This document shows, piece after piece, positions 14,609-21,504 of a stretch of DNA of 21,564 nt. This DNA comes from an uncultured Oscillospiraceae bacterium (lineage in GTDB: Bacteria > Bacillota > Clostridia > Oscillospirales > Oscillospiraceae). A model generated the notes under the pieces. That model made no database searches. It had not been told where the DNA came from and worked only from the letters and a program-made list of their open reading frames with translations. A program made the position numbers and the translations under genes. The first letter of the stretch is position 1; every line of letters begins with the position of its first letter. The DNA lies in assembly GCA_910577915.1 (NCBI GenBank), contig CAJTOM010000045.1, positions 1-21,564 on the forward strand. The letters run 5' to 3'.

Positions 14609-14952
14609 GCCTCCCCCTCCCGGCGCAGGCCCAGCTGGGCGCAGGCCCGGTCGAAGGCGGCGGCAAGCCGGACGTAGGGCCCGTTCACCGACCGGGCGCG
14701 GGCCACCAGAACCAGGTCGTAGCCCTGCTTCAGGTTGGGCTGGGCCAGGCGGTAGACCTCCCTGAGCCGGCGGCGGGCGCGGTTGCGCACCACGGCGCCC
14801 CCCAGCTTGGTGCTGACGGTGACACCCAGGCGGTTGTGCCCCAGGTTGTTGGGCCGGCAGTAGAGCACCAGAAAGGGGGTGAGGGCGCTGCGGCCCCGCT
14901 TATAGATCCGCTGGAAGGTGCGGTTTTCCTTGATAGTGGCGGTTTTCTTCAT
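14605..14952 (-). CDS. rnpA: Ribonuclease P protein component
   Basis: The protein subunit of RNase P, which helps the catalytic RNA trim the 5' leader of precursor tRNAs. From ATG at 14952 it has 115 residues beginning MKKTATIKENRTFQRIYKRG. The signature RNRARRRLREVYR (about 59-71) carries the family's basic RNR motif, and the LGVTVSTKLGGAV strand precedes it. An earlier in-frame ATG at 14979 would add nine residues; neither start has a strong ribosome site, and I prefer 14952 because the family N-terminus begins there. It lies 103 bases after rpmH and overlaps yidD. Confidence 0.94.
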   Translation of the reverse strand: MKKTATIKENRTFQRIYKRGRSALTPFLVLYCRPNNLGHNRLGVTVSTKLGGAVVRNRARRRLREVYRLAQPNLKQGYDLVLVARARSVNGPYVRLAAAFDRACAQLGLRREGEA

Positions 14953-15055
14953 CGGCTGACTACCCGTAAGGACGGTCATCTAAACGCTGCGCGCTTAAAC
15001 GACCGTCCCCCTCTAATGTGTCTATCCTATTTGCGATGCTGCAAACTCCGAGACC

Positions 15056-15190
15056 TCAATGGGTCAGGCGGGCGCGGCCCTTGGCCCGGCGGCGGGCGAG
15101 CACCTTGCGGCCGTTGGCAGTTCTCATCCGCTTGCGGAAGCCGTGCTCCTTGGAGCGCTGGCGCTTCTTGGGCTGATAGGTACGGAACAT
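15056..15190 (-). CDS. rpmH: 50S ribosomal protein L34
   Basis: A 44-residue L34 beginning MFRTYQPKKRQRSKEHGF and ending RARLTH, with the conserved RTANGRKVLARRRAKGR core. L34 binds 23S rRNA in the large subunit. AGGAGG lies ahead of the ATG. It heads the rnpA-yidD-yidC-jag unit. In many bacteria dnaA and oriC lie just upstream of rpmH, but here a divergent membrane-protein gene occupies that place and no DnaA-box cluster is visible. Confidence 0.97.
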   Translation of the reverse strand: MFRTYQPKKRQRSKEHGFRKRMRTANGRKVLARRRAKGRARLTH

Positions 15191-15210
15191 TTGCATACAC
15201 CTCCTACATC

Positions 15211-15240
15211 AAAAAATGCTGTGGAGCGGGGACGCCCCAC
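15211..15240 (-). terminator. Terminator-like hairpin in the rpmH leader
   Basis: On the minus strand GTGGGGC (15240-15234) pairs with GCTCCAC (15227-15221) in seven pairs, one a G-U, around a six-base loop. It is followed by AGCATTTTTT (15220-15211). This has the form of an intrinsic terminator but sits between the rpmH promoter and start codon. A second stem-loop, GCGGGGGAAA/TTTCCCGC, lies upstream at about 15251-15271. Together they suggest an attenuator in the leader. Confidence 0.5.
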
Positions 15241-15310
15241 TACTCGACGGCGGGAAAGGATTTCCCCCGCAGTTGACTCCTTATGCCTGCCCGAGAGACA
15301 AGCAACGATT

Positions 15311-15339
15311 ATTATACATAAAAAAATCCCCCCTGTCAA
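15311..15339 (-). promoter_or_regulatory. Perfect consensus promoter for rpmH operon
   Basis: On the minus strand TTGACA (15339-15334), a 17-base spacer, and TATAAT (15316-15311) match the sigma-A consensus exactly. Transcription should begin near 15304, giving a leader of about 114 bases before rpmH. This is the strongest promoter seen in the window, as expected for a ribosomal protein gene. Confidence 0.92.
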
Positions 15340-15364
15340 CAAAAAATTCCTTGATATTTGCGCC

Positions 15365-15393
15365 TTGCAATTGGAGAAAAAGGGTGCTATCCT
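15365..15393 (+). promoter_or_regulatory. Promoter for the two-TM protein gene
   Basis: TTGCAA (15365-15370), 17 bases, and TATCCT (15388-15393) with a TG one base before the -10 (TGC-TATCCT) form a plausible extended -10 promoter. It is divergent from the rpmH promoter and about 55 bases before the start codon at 15448. Confidence 0.55.
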
Positions 15394-15447
15394 CAAAAGG
15401 ACGGCCCTGAGGCGGGCCATACAGATGTGCGAAGGAGGATATTTTTG

Positions 15448-16521
15448 ATGGATTGGCTGAACCAACTGAAGAGAGAGAGCCTGCGCAAGGTGATCCTGCG
15501 GGTGGTGCTGCTGCTGGCGCTGGGGACGGCGTTCTTTGTGCTGTTCGGATGCCACAAGCTGCTGGGCACCCTCTCCCCCAAGACGCTGGCGGATTTGACC
15601 CCGGAGACCATGGAGGGGGCCTACGTGGAGGACGACATCTACTTCCTCTACACCCCCTATGTGGAGGTGGAGCAGTACCGCGACAACGTGCGCACGGGCA
15701 CCGTGGGCATGCAGTACCTCACGGACTTCGACGAAATATACTACATGGGGCTGTACGTCCACAAGGACTCCCTGCAGGAGGCGGAGGCGCTGATGGACGC
15801 CAGCGAGGACTTCATGGAGGGGAATCTGGCGGCGGAGCAGATGCCGGTGATGCACGTCAAGGGCACCGTGCGCCTGATGGAGGAGGACGACCAGCGCTAT
15901 TACTTCGATCTGGCCGAGGGAGACGCGGAGCTGGAGGCGGTGATGCTCCCCTACTACCTGGACGTGGGCCGGGTGGGCAAGCAGACCTTCGTGACGGTGG
16001 CCGTGTTCGCGGCCGTGGCGCTTGTCTGCGTGATTCTGGCCATCTTCCCCCTGGTGAAGGCCCTCACCGGCGGGTATCAGAAGCAGCTGCGGCGGAAGCT
16101 GAGCGAGTCGGGGGATATGGAGGCCGCCGCAGAGCGGGTGGAGCGGTTCTATGAGGCCGCCGAGCCGGTGTGCGGCGTGCGCATGAACGGGGAGTACGTC
16201 TTCTTCCAGGAGGGGCCCAACAGCATCCTGCTGCGCCCCTGGGAGGTGGCCTGGGCCTACCAGAGCACCACCCAGCACCGCACCAACGGCATCCCCTCCG
16301 GCAAGACCTACGCCGCCGTACTGCGAACCATGGACGGCAAGCAGTACACGCTGAGCATGAGCGAGAGCCAGGTGCAGACCCTGCTGGGGGCCATGGAGAC
16401 CGCCCTGCCCGGCACGGTGCTGGGCTACAGCGACGAGCTGGCGGGGCTGTATAAGAATAACCGGGACTTCTTCTCCCAGCGGTGGGAGGAGAAGGCGCCG
16501 GGGTGCACCGCCAGGAGATAG
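15448..16521 (+). CDS. Uncharacterised protein with two transmembrane segments
   Basis: A 357-residue protein I cannot assign with confidence. It starts MDWLNQLKRESLRKVILRVV, and the first TM helix spans about 14-34. A 140-residue extracytoplasmic domain follows (about 40-170), rich in acidic residues. The second TM helix spans about 181-202 (FVTVAVFAAVALVCVILAIF). The C-terminal cytoplasmic domain (about 205-357) contains NGEYVFFQEGPNSILLRPWEVAWAYQS-like beta strands resembling PH-like folds. The layout resembles clostridial proteins annotated as DUF6709, a link from memory only. AGGAGG lies nine bases before the ATG. It is divergent from rpmH and followed by a GC-rich hairpin at 16544-16575, then a palindromic element. 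Confidence 0.85.
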   Translation: MDWLNQLKRESLRKVILRVVLLLALGTAFFVLFGCHKLLGTLSPKTLADLTPETMEGAYVEDDIYFLYTPYVEVEQYRDNVRTGTVGMQYLTDFDEIYYMGLYVHKDSLQEAEALMDASEDFMEGNLAAEQMPVMHVKGTVRLMEEDDQRYYFDLAEGDAELEAVMLPYYLDVGRVGKQTFVTVAVFAAVALVCVILAIFPLVKALTGGYQKQLRRKLSESGDMEAAAERVERFYEAAEPVCGVRMNGEYVFFQEGPNSILLRPWEVAWAYQSTTQHRTNGIPSGKTYAAVLRTMDGKQYTLSMSESQVQTLLGAMETALPGTVLGYSDELAGLYKNNRDFFSQRWEEKAPGCTARR

Positions 16522-16543
16522 GCGGCCTCTGGCGGCGTGATAC

Positions 16544-16575
16544 GGGGGGCGGCGGGAGCGATCCGGCCGCCCCCC
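16544..16575 (+). other. GC hairpin after the two-TM protein gene
   Basis: GGGGGGCGGC (16544-16553) and GCCGCCCCCC (16566-16575) form a ten-pair stem with a 12-base loop, 22 bases after the stop codon. No T-run follows, so it may be a weak terminator or a 3' end stabiliser. Confidence 0.5.
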
Positions 16576-16583
16576 GCGCCCTG

Positions 16584-16743
16584 TATAGTCGACACACTTG
16601 AAAATCGGTAAAGTTCGGGGTGCAAAATGGTACGGGGCGGCGTTGTCGTCTTTGGCGGGCGTCAGCCCGCCTGCATCCTCCGCCTTGCCCCGCGCCATTT
16701 TTCCTCCCCTCCTTTTTACCGCTTCTCAAGTGCGTCGACTATA
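16584..16743. mobile_element. MITE-like 160-bp palindromic element
   Basis: The ends are 29-base inverted repeats: left arm 16584-16612 beginning TATAGTCGACACACTTGA and right arm 16715-16743 ending TCAAGTGCGTCGACTATA. They differ at three of 29 positions. Pairing resumes inward, with AAAATGG and CGGGGC (16624-16638) against GCCCCG and CCATTTT (16687-16701), and the apex is GGCGGGC-GTCA-GCCCGCC (16654-16671). No transposase or credible gene is inside. It lies between two plus-strand genes. This is the form of a miniature inverted-repeat element or a large structured RNA; the target duplication is unclear beyond the shared TATA ends. Confidence 0.75.
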
Positions 16744-16780
16744 TCCGAAAATTACCCCCTTCCCTCCCCCGCTCCGGGTG

Positions 16781-16789
16781 TGGTATACT
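16781..16789 (+). promoter_or_regulatory. Extended -10 promoter for the GTPase-nuclease gene
   Basis: TGG-TATACT (16781-16789) forms an extended -10 element about 27 bases before the ATG at 16816. No good -35 box lies 16-18 bases upstream, where the sequence is C-rich. The short leader leaves only a GGGGGA stretch as ribosome site. Confidence 0.6.
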
Positions 16790-16815
16790 GGGGGAAAAAC
16801 ATCCGGGGGACCAAC

Positions 16816-19446
16816 ATGAGAAAGCTTGTGATCGGCATACTGGCCCACGTGGACGCGGGGAAAACCACCCTCTCCGAGGCCATCCTATATAAGACCGGCG
16901 CCATCCGCTCCCTGGGGCGGGTGGACCACCGGGACGCCTTTCTGGACACCGAGGAGCTGGAGCGGGAGCGGGGGATCACCATCTTCTCCAAGCAGGCGGC
17001 GTTTACCCTGGCGGACGGCACCGAGGTCACCCTGCTGGACACCCCCGGTCACGTGGACTTCTCCGCGGAGATGGAGCGGACCCTGGGGGTGCTGGACTGC
17101 GCGGTGCTGGTGGTCAGCGGCACCGACGGCGTTCAGGCCCACACCCTGACCCTCTGGCGGCTGCTGGAGCGCCACGGGACGCCGGTGTTCCTGTTCGTCA
17201 ACAAGCTGGATCTGCCCGGCGCGGACCGGGGGGCGCTGCTGGCGGGGCTCCGGGCCCGGCTGGACGGGGGCTGCGCGGACTTCGGCGGGGACCGGGCGGC
17301 GCTGTTTGAGGAGGCGGCCACCGGCTCGGAGGAGGCGCTGACGGAGTACCTGGAGACGGGGGCGCTGTCCGACGGCACCCTGGCGGAGCTCATCGCCCGG
17401 CGGGCGGTGTTCCCCTGCTGGTTCGGCTCGGCCCTGCGGCTGGAGGGCGTGGAGGCCCTGCTGGAGGGGCTGGCCCGGTTCGGCCCCAGGCCGGCGCGGG
17501 GCGGGGACTTCGCCGCCAGGGTCTTCAAGATCAGCCGGGACGCCCAGGGGGCCCGGCTGACCCACATCAAGATTACCGGGGGCGCGCTGCGGGTCAAGGA
17601 CCGGGTGACGGGCCGGGACCGGGACGGCGCGGCCTGGGAGGAGAAGGCCGAGCAGCTGCGGGTCTACTCCGGGGCCAGGTACCGGAGCGCCGGGGAGCTG
17701 GAGGCGGGGAGCGTGTGCGCGGTGACGGGGCTGAGCCGCACCTTCCCCGGCCAGGGGCTGGGCGGGGAGGCGGACGACCTGCCCCCCCGGCTGGAGCCGG
17801 TGCTCAGCTGTCAGCTGCTGCTGCCGGAGGGCGCGGACCCCCACGCCGCACTGGAGAAGCTGCGGGAGCTGGCGGAGGAGGACCCCCAGCTCCACATCCT
17901 CTGGAACCAGCGGCTGGGGCAGATTCACCTGCGGCTCATGGGCCAAGTGCAGCTGGAGGTGCTGCGCCGGGTGATCGGGGAGCGCTTCGGCCTGGAGGCG
18001 GACTTCGGGCCGGGGGGCATCGTATACAAGGAGACCATCGCCGCCCCGGCGGCGGGGGTGGGCCACTACGAGCCCCTGCGCCACTACGCCGAGGTCCACC
18101 TGCTGCTGGAGCCCGGCGCGCCGGGCAGCGGCCTGCGCTTCGCCTCCGCCTGCAGCGAGGACGCGCTGGACCGGAACTGGCAGCGGCTCATCCTCACCCA
18201 CTTGGGGGAGAAGCAGCACCTGGGGGTCCTCACCGGCGCGCCCATCACGGATATGGTCATCACCCTCACCGCCGGGCGGGCCCACCTCAAGCACACCGAG
18301 GGGGGCGACTTCCGCCAGGCCACCTACCGGGCGGTGCGCCAGGGGCTCATGGGGGCCGAGAGCGTGCTGCTGGAGCCCTGGTACGACTTCCGGCTGGAGC
18401 TGCCGGCGGAGAGCCTGGGCCGGGCCATGACCGACGTGCAGCAGATGGGGGGCCGCTTCGATCCCCCGGAGACCGCCGGGGACACCGCCCTGCTCACCGG
18501 CCGGGCGCCGGTGTCGGAGATGGGGGGCTACTGGCAGACGGTGGCCGCCTACACCAGGGGGCAGGGGCGGCTGAGCTGCACCCTGGGGGGCTATGAGGCC
18601 TGCCACAACGCCCAGGAGGTCGTCGACGCCGCCGGCTACGATCCGGAGGCGGATCTGGACAACACCCCGGACTCCGTCTTCTGCGCCCACGGCGCGGGCT
18701 TTTCGGTGAAGTGGGACCAGGTGAGGGATTACGCCCACCTGGAGAGCGGCGGGGCGGCGGAGGAGACGGAGGAGGAGCGCGCCACTCCCCTCCCCCGCCC
18801 CGCCGCCCGGGCGGAGGACGAGGCCCTTCAGGCCATCTTCGAGCGGACCTACGGACAGGTAAAGCGGCGGGGGCCGGACCCCGGCGGGGCCTTCCGCCCG
18901 GCCAAAAAACCGGAGAGGACCCAGATCCGGCGCACCGTCCCGGAGCGGGCCGCGGGGCCGGAGTTTCTGCTGGTGGACGGGTACAACATCATCTTCGCCT
19001 GGGAGGCGCTCAAGAGGATGGCCCAGACGAGCCTGGAGAACGCCCGGTATCTGCTGATGGACCTGCTGTGCAACTACCAGGGGTTTAAGAAGTGCCATTT
19101 GATCCTGGTCTTCGACGCCTACCGGGTCAAGGGGAATCCGGGGTCTGTGGAGCGGTACCGGAACATCCACGTGGTGTATACCAGGGAGGCGGAGACCGCC
19201 GACGCCTACATCGAGCGGGCCACCTACGAGATTGCCCGGGAAAACCCGGACCGGCGGGTGCGGGTGGCCACGTCGGACAACTTGGAGCAGCTGATTATCC
19301 TGGGTCACGGGGCCGTCCGGGTCTCCGCCAGGGAGTTCCAGGCGGAGGTGGAGGAGGCCGAGGGCAGCATTGCCCAGCTGGTGGAGCGCAACAACCTCCA
19401 CGGCCGGTCCTTCCGGCAGCTGCGGCACCAGATCAAGGAGATGTAG
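16816..19446 (+). CDS. TetM-like translation GTPase fused to a Rae1/YacP-type NYN nuclease
   Basis: An 876-residue two-part protein. Residues 1-640 follow EF-G/TetM: G1 AHVDAGKTT (10-18), G2 ERGIT (51-55), G3 DTPGH (75-79), G4 NKLD (129-132) and G5 GSAL (204-207), then domains II-V ending near DYAHL. Residues about 641-715 form a charged linker. Residues 716-876 are an NYN/PIN nuclease like B. subtilis Rae1 (YacP): LLVDGYNII (Asp721), LVFDAYR (Asp767), ETADAYIE (Asp796) and ATSDNLEQ (Asp821), so all four expected acidic residues are present. Stand-alone Rae1 cuts mRNA in the ribosomal A site, and TetM-type GTPases bind the same region, so a ribosome-clearing nuclease is a reasonable inference. 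The domain IV tip reads AHLKHTEGGDFR in place of TetM's YSPVST, so tetracycline protection is doubtful. The start is chosen where the GTPase fold begins; the upstream in-frame extension runs through the palindromic element. Confidence 0.93.
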   Translation: MRKLVIGILAHVDAGKTTLSEAILYKTGAIRSLGRVDHRDAFLDTEELERERGITIFSKQAAFTLADGTEVTLLDTPGHVDFSAEMERTLGVLDCAVLVVSGTDGVQAHTLTLWRLLERHGTPVFLFVNKLDLPGADRGALLAGLRARLDGGCADFGGDRAALFEEAATGSEEALTEYLETGALSDGTLAELIARRAVFPCWFGSALRLEGVEALLEGLARFGPRPARGGDFAARVFKISRDAQGARLTHIKITGGALRVKDRVTGRDRDGAAWEEKAEQLRVYSGARYRSAGELEAGSVCAVTGLSRTFPGQGLGGEADDLPPRLEPVLSCQLLLPEGADPHAALEKLRELAEEDPQLHILWNQRLGQIHLRLMGQVQLEVLRRVIGERFGLEADFGPGGIVYKETIAAPAAGVGHYEPLRHYAEVHLLLEPGAPGSGLRFASACSEDALDRNWQRLILTHLGEKQHLGVLTGAPITDMVITLTAGRAHLKHTEGGDFRQATYRAVRQGLMGAESVLLEPWYDFRLELPAESLGRAMTDVQQMGGRFDPPETAGDTALLTGRAPVSEMGGYWQTVAAYTRGQGRLSCTLGGYEACHNAQEVVDAAGYDPEADLDNTPDSVFCAHGAGFSVKWDQVRDYAHLESGGAAEETEEERATPLPRPAARAEDEALQAIFERTYGQVKRRGPDPGGAFRPAKKPERTQIRRTVPERAAGPEFLLVDGYNIIFAWEALKRMAQTSLENARYLLMDLLCNYQGFKKCHLILVFDAYRVKGNPGSVERYRNIHVVYTREAETADAYIERATYEIARENPDRRVRVATSDNLEQLIILGHGAVRVSAREFQAEVEEAEGSIAQLVERNNLHGRSFRQLRHQIKEM

Positions 19447-19471
19447 GGGCGGGCCGCGGGGCCCGCCCTTT
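19447..19471 (+). terminator. Weak terminator after the GTPase-nuclease gene
   Basis: GGGCGGGC (19447-19454) and GCCCGCCC (19461-19468) form an eight-pair stem with a six-base loop immediately after the stop codon. Only three T follow, so termination may be partial. Confidence 0.6.
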
Positions 19472-19513
19472 GGACTGCGGGCGCGGATTTCCGCCGCCGC
19501 GGCCACATTCCCA

Positions 19514-19542
19514 TTGTAACCGGCCCCCATCTGTGGTAGAAT
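19514..19542 (+). promoter_or_regulatory. Promoter for the secreted deacetylase-like protein
   Basis: TTGTAA (19514-19519), 17 bases, and TAGAAT (19537-19542) preceded by TGG form a plausible extended -10 promoter 35 bases before the ATG at 19578. Confidence 0.65.
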
Positions 19543-19577
19543 AGCAGAAAACAACTCCCCCGGAAAGGAGCCCGCCT

Positions 19578-20687
19578 ATGAAGCGCCGTCTGTTCGCCCT
19601 CCTCCTGGCCGCCGCCCTGCTGCTGCCGGTCCTGGTCCCCGTCCGGGGGCGGGCCGCCCTGGAGGGGGTCTACTTTACCGCCGCCAACGAGTCGGTGCTG
19701 CCCCTGGAGGCGGACACCATGCCCTTCTACTCCGGCGGCACCCTCTACGTGCCAAGCCGCCTCTTCGACGGCACAGACCTGGGGGTCCTCTATGTGCGCA
19801 ACGACATCATGGGGCTGGCTATTCTCTACACCAACAAGATCGACCTGCGCTTCGACCTGGAGAGCCAGATTGTCTACGACAAGCAGGGCAAGCTCTACAC
19901 CGGCTACCACGCCATTGAGCAGAACGGGGTAGTCTTTCTGCCCCTTCAGCTGGTCTGCCGGTATTTTGGGCTGACCTGGAGCTACAACGAGACGGAGACC
20001 GCCCCCCTCATCCGGGTCAAGAGCAGCAGCGTCATTCTGGACGACCGCCGGTTCATCGACGCCGCCGCCACCCAGATGCGGGACTACTACGCCGACTATG
20101 AGCGGTCCCTGGCCGCCGTGGAGCCGGACCTGCCCCCTGTCCCGTCTCAGGAGGATCCCCCCCTGGCGGCGGAGGGCCAGACCGTCTACCTGCTTATCGA
20201 GAGCCGGTCCGAGGCGGACACCCTGGCGGTTTTGGAGACCCTGGAGGGGGTGCAGGCCACCTTCCTGCTGCCCCTGGAGCAGCTGGAGGGGGACGGTGAG
20301 CTGGCCCGCGCCCTGCTGGCCGGGGGCCACGGCGTGGCCCTGCTGGCCCGGTCGGAGACGGAGCCCGGCATGGAGGAGGAGATAAGCCGGGCACGGGAGC
20401 TGCTGTGGCAGTCCGCCTGCGCCCGGCTGGAGCTGGTGTGGTACGAGGGAGCGGCGGAGGTGGACCTGCTGCTGGCGGACCTGGGCTGTGTGCGCCTGTC
20501 GGCGGACCTGGACCAGCGCTCAAAGCCCCTCCAAACCGCCGCCCTGCTCCACGCCGTGGGCCGCCTCCGGGAGGACCTGGGGCTCCACCTGGGGACGGAC
20601 GCGTCCTGCCTGGAGGGCCTGCCCGCCCTGGTGGAGGGGCTGCAGGAGGGCCGCTACCGCCTGTGCGCCTGGCGCTTGACGGCGTAG
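19578..20687 (+). CDS. Secreted protein with stalk-like domain and degenerate deacetylase-like domain
   Basis: A 369-residue exported protein. The signal peptide (1-26) is MKRRLFALLLAAALLLPVLV followed by an RGRA-type cleavage area. Residues about 30-150 resemble the copper-amine-oxidase N-terminal (stalk) domain, a surface module seen in Firmicutes, with TLYVPSRLF (55-63) and GVVFLPLQLVCRYFGLTW (117-134). Residues about 200-369 follow the order of a polysaccharide deacetylase (NodB) fold: TVYLLIES (202-209), ADTLAVLETLEGVQATFLLP (213-232) and LARALLAGGHGVALL (242-256). The metal ligands normally found in TFDDGP and HSxxH are absent, so catalysis is unlikely. GGAAAGGAG precedes the start. A role in the envelope, perhaps binding glycan, is an inference. 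Confidence 0.8.
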   Translation: MKRRLFALLLAAALLLPVLVPVRGRAALEGVYFTAANESVLPLEADTMPFYSGGTLYVPSRLFDGTDLGVLYVRNDIMGLAILYTNKIDLRFDLESQIVYDKQGKLYTGYHAIEQNGVVFLPLQLVCRYFGLTWSYNETETAPLIRVKSSSVILDDRRFIDAAATQMRDYYADYERSLAAVEPDLPPVPSQEDPPLAAEGQTVYLLIESRSEADTLAVLETLEGVQATFLLPLEQLEGDGELARALLAGGHGVALLARSETEPGMEEEISRARELLWQSACARLELVWYEGAAEVDLLLADLGCVRLSADLDQRSKPLQTAALLHAVGRLREDLGLHLGTDASCLEGLPALVEGLQEGRYRLCAWRLTA

Positions 20688-20752
20688 AGGGCGGGCTCAT
20701 AGGGGGCCGGACGCAATTTACAAAAAGTTCAAGCAAAGTTCCCCCCGGCGGG

Positions 20753-20758
20753 TATAAT
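20753..20758 (+). promoter_or_regulatory. -10 box upstream of the response regulator gene
   Basis: A perfect TATAAT lies at 20753-20758, 56 bases before the ATG. The sequence 16-19 bases upstream has no convincing TTGACA match, so an activator may be needed. Two-component operons often autoregulate, but no direct repeat typical of an OmpR-family site is clear here. Confidence 0.55.
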
Positions 20759-20814
20759 GTGAAATATGTTGAAAAAAAGTCCCCGCCCCGGCGGCGGCGG
20801 ACGGGAGGGAAGGC

Positions 20815-21504
20815 ATGGCGAGAAAGATACTGGTGGTAGAGGACGACCACAACATCTCCGATTTGATCCGCATGTACCTGGAGAAGGAGGGCTTCGAGAT
20901 TCAGGCGGTCTTTGACGGCGGCAGCGCGGTGGAGACCTTCCGCTCCTGGCAGCCGGATATGGTTCTGCTGGACATCATGCTGCCAGTGATGGACGGCTGG
21001 GCGGTGTGCGGCAAGATCCGGGAGAGCAGCCGGACCCCCATTATTATGATCACCGCCAAGAGCGAGGTTTTCGACCGCATCCAGGGCCTGGAGATGGGGG
21101 CGGACGACTATATTGTGAAGCCCTTTGAGATGAAGGAGCTGATTGCCCGCATCAACGCGGTTCTCCGCCGCACGGAGATCCCGGAGGACACCCGCAAGCG
21201 GCTGGTATTCGACAAGCTGGAGATCAATCTGGACTCCTACGAGCTGACGGTGGACGGCAAAAAGGTGGACACCCCCCCCAAGGAGCTGGAGCTCCTCTAC
21301 CACCTGGCCTCCACCCCCAACCGGGTCTACACCCGCAATCAGCTTCTGGACGAGGTCTGGGGCTTCGACTACTTCGGCGACAGCCGCACGGTGGATGTGC
21401 ATATTAAGCGACTCCGGGAGAAGGTGGAGAATGTCTCCGACCAGTGGGCGCTGAAGACGGTCTGGGGGGTAGGGTACAAGTTTGAGGTGACGCCGAAGGC
21501 ATGA
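20815..21504 (+). CDS. OmpR/PhoB-family response regulator
   Basis: A 229-residue two-component response regulator. The receiver domain (1-120) shows the acidic pair in VVEDDH (Asp10, Asp11), the phospho-accepting Asp53 in LLDIMLP, Thr80 in MITAK and Lys102 in VKPF. The winged-helix DNA-binding domain (about 130-226) contains PPKELELLYHLA, the recognition region SRTVDVHIKRLREKVE and the wing WGVGYKF. The overall sequence is near the SrrA/ResD/WalR group, but its signal cannot be told. GGGAGG precedes the ATG. The stop codon overlaps the start of the next gene as ATGA, the usual coupling to a sensor kinase. Confidence 0.95.
   Translation: MARKILVVEDDHNISDLIRMYLEKEGFEIQAVFDGGSAVETFRSWQPDMVLLDIMLPVMDGWAVCGKIRESSRTPIIMITAKSEVFDRIQGLEMGADDYIVKPFEMKELIARINAVLRRTEIPEDTRKRLVFDKLEINLDSYELTVDGKKVDTPPKELELLYHLASTPNRVYTRNQLLDEVWGFDYFGDSRTVDVHIKRLREKVENVSDQWALKTVWGVGYKFEVTPKA

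Noticed and set aside
15191..15447. Replication origin between rpmH and the divergent gene
   Set aside because: No TTATCCACA-like DnaA boxes were found on either strand; the AT-rich part is explained by two divergent promoters.
16627..16815. 63-codon in-frame extension at the start of the GTPase-nuclease gene
   Set aside because: It translates the palindromic element and lies upstream of the likely promoter; homology starts at MRKLVIGILAHVDAGKTT.
11636..19175. Other CACGTG hexamers as parS sites (for example near 11636, 16846, 17050, 19168)
   Set aside because: The flanking bases do not match TGTTTCACGTGAAACA; they occur inside ordinary codons.
16885..19554. 889-residue open frame on the minus strand opposite the GTPase-nuclease gene
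   Set aside because: Arg/Pro/Gly/His-rich shadow without motifs; the plus-strand protein has all GTPase and NYN signatures.
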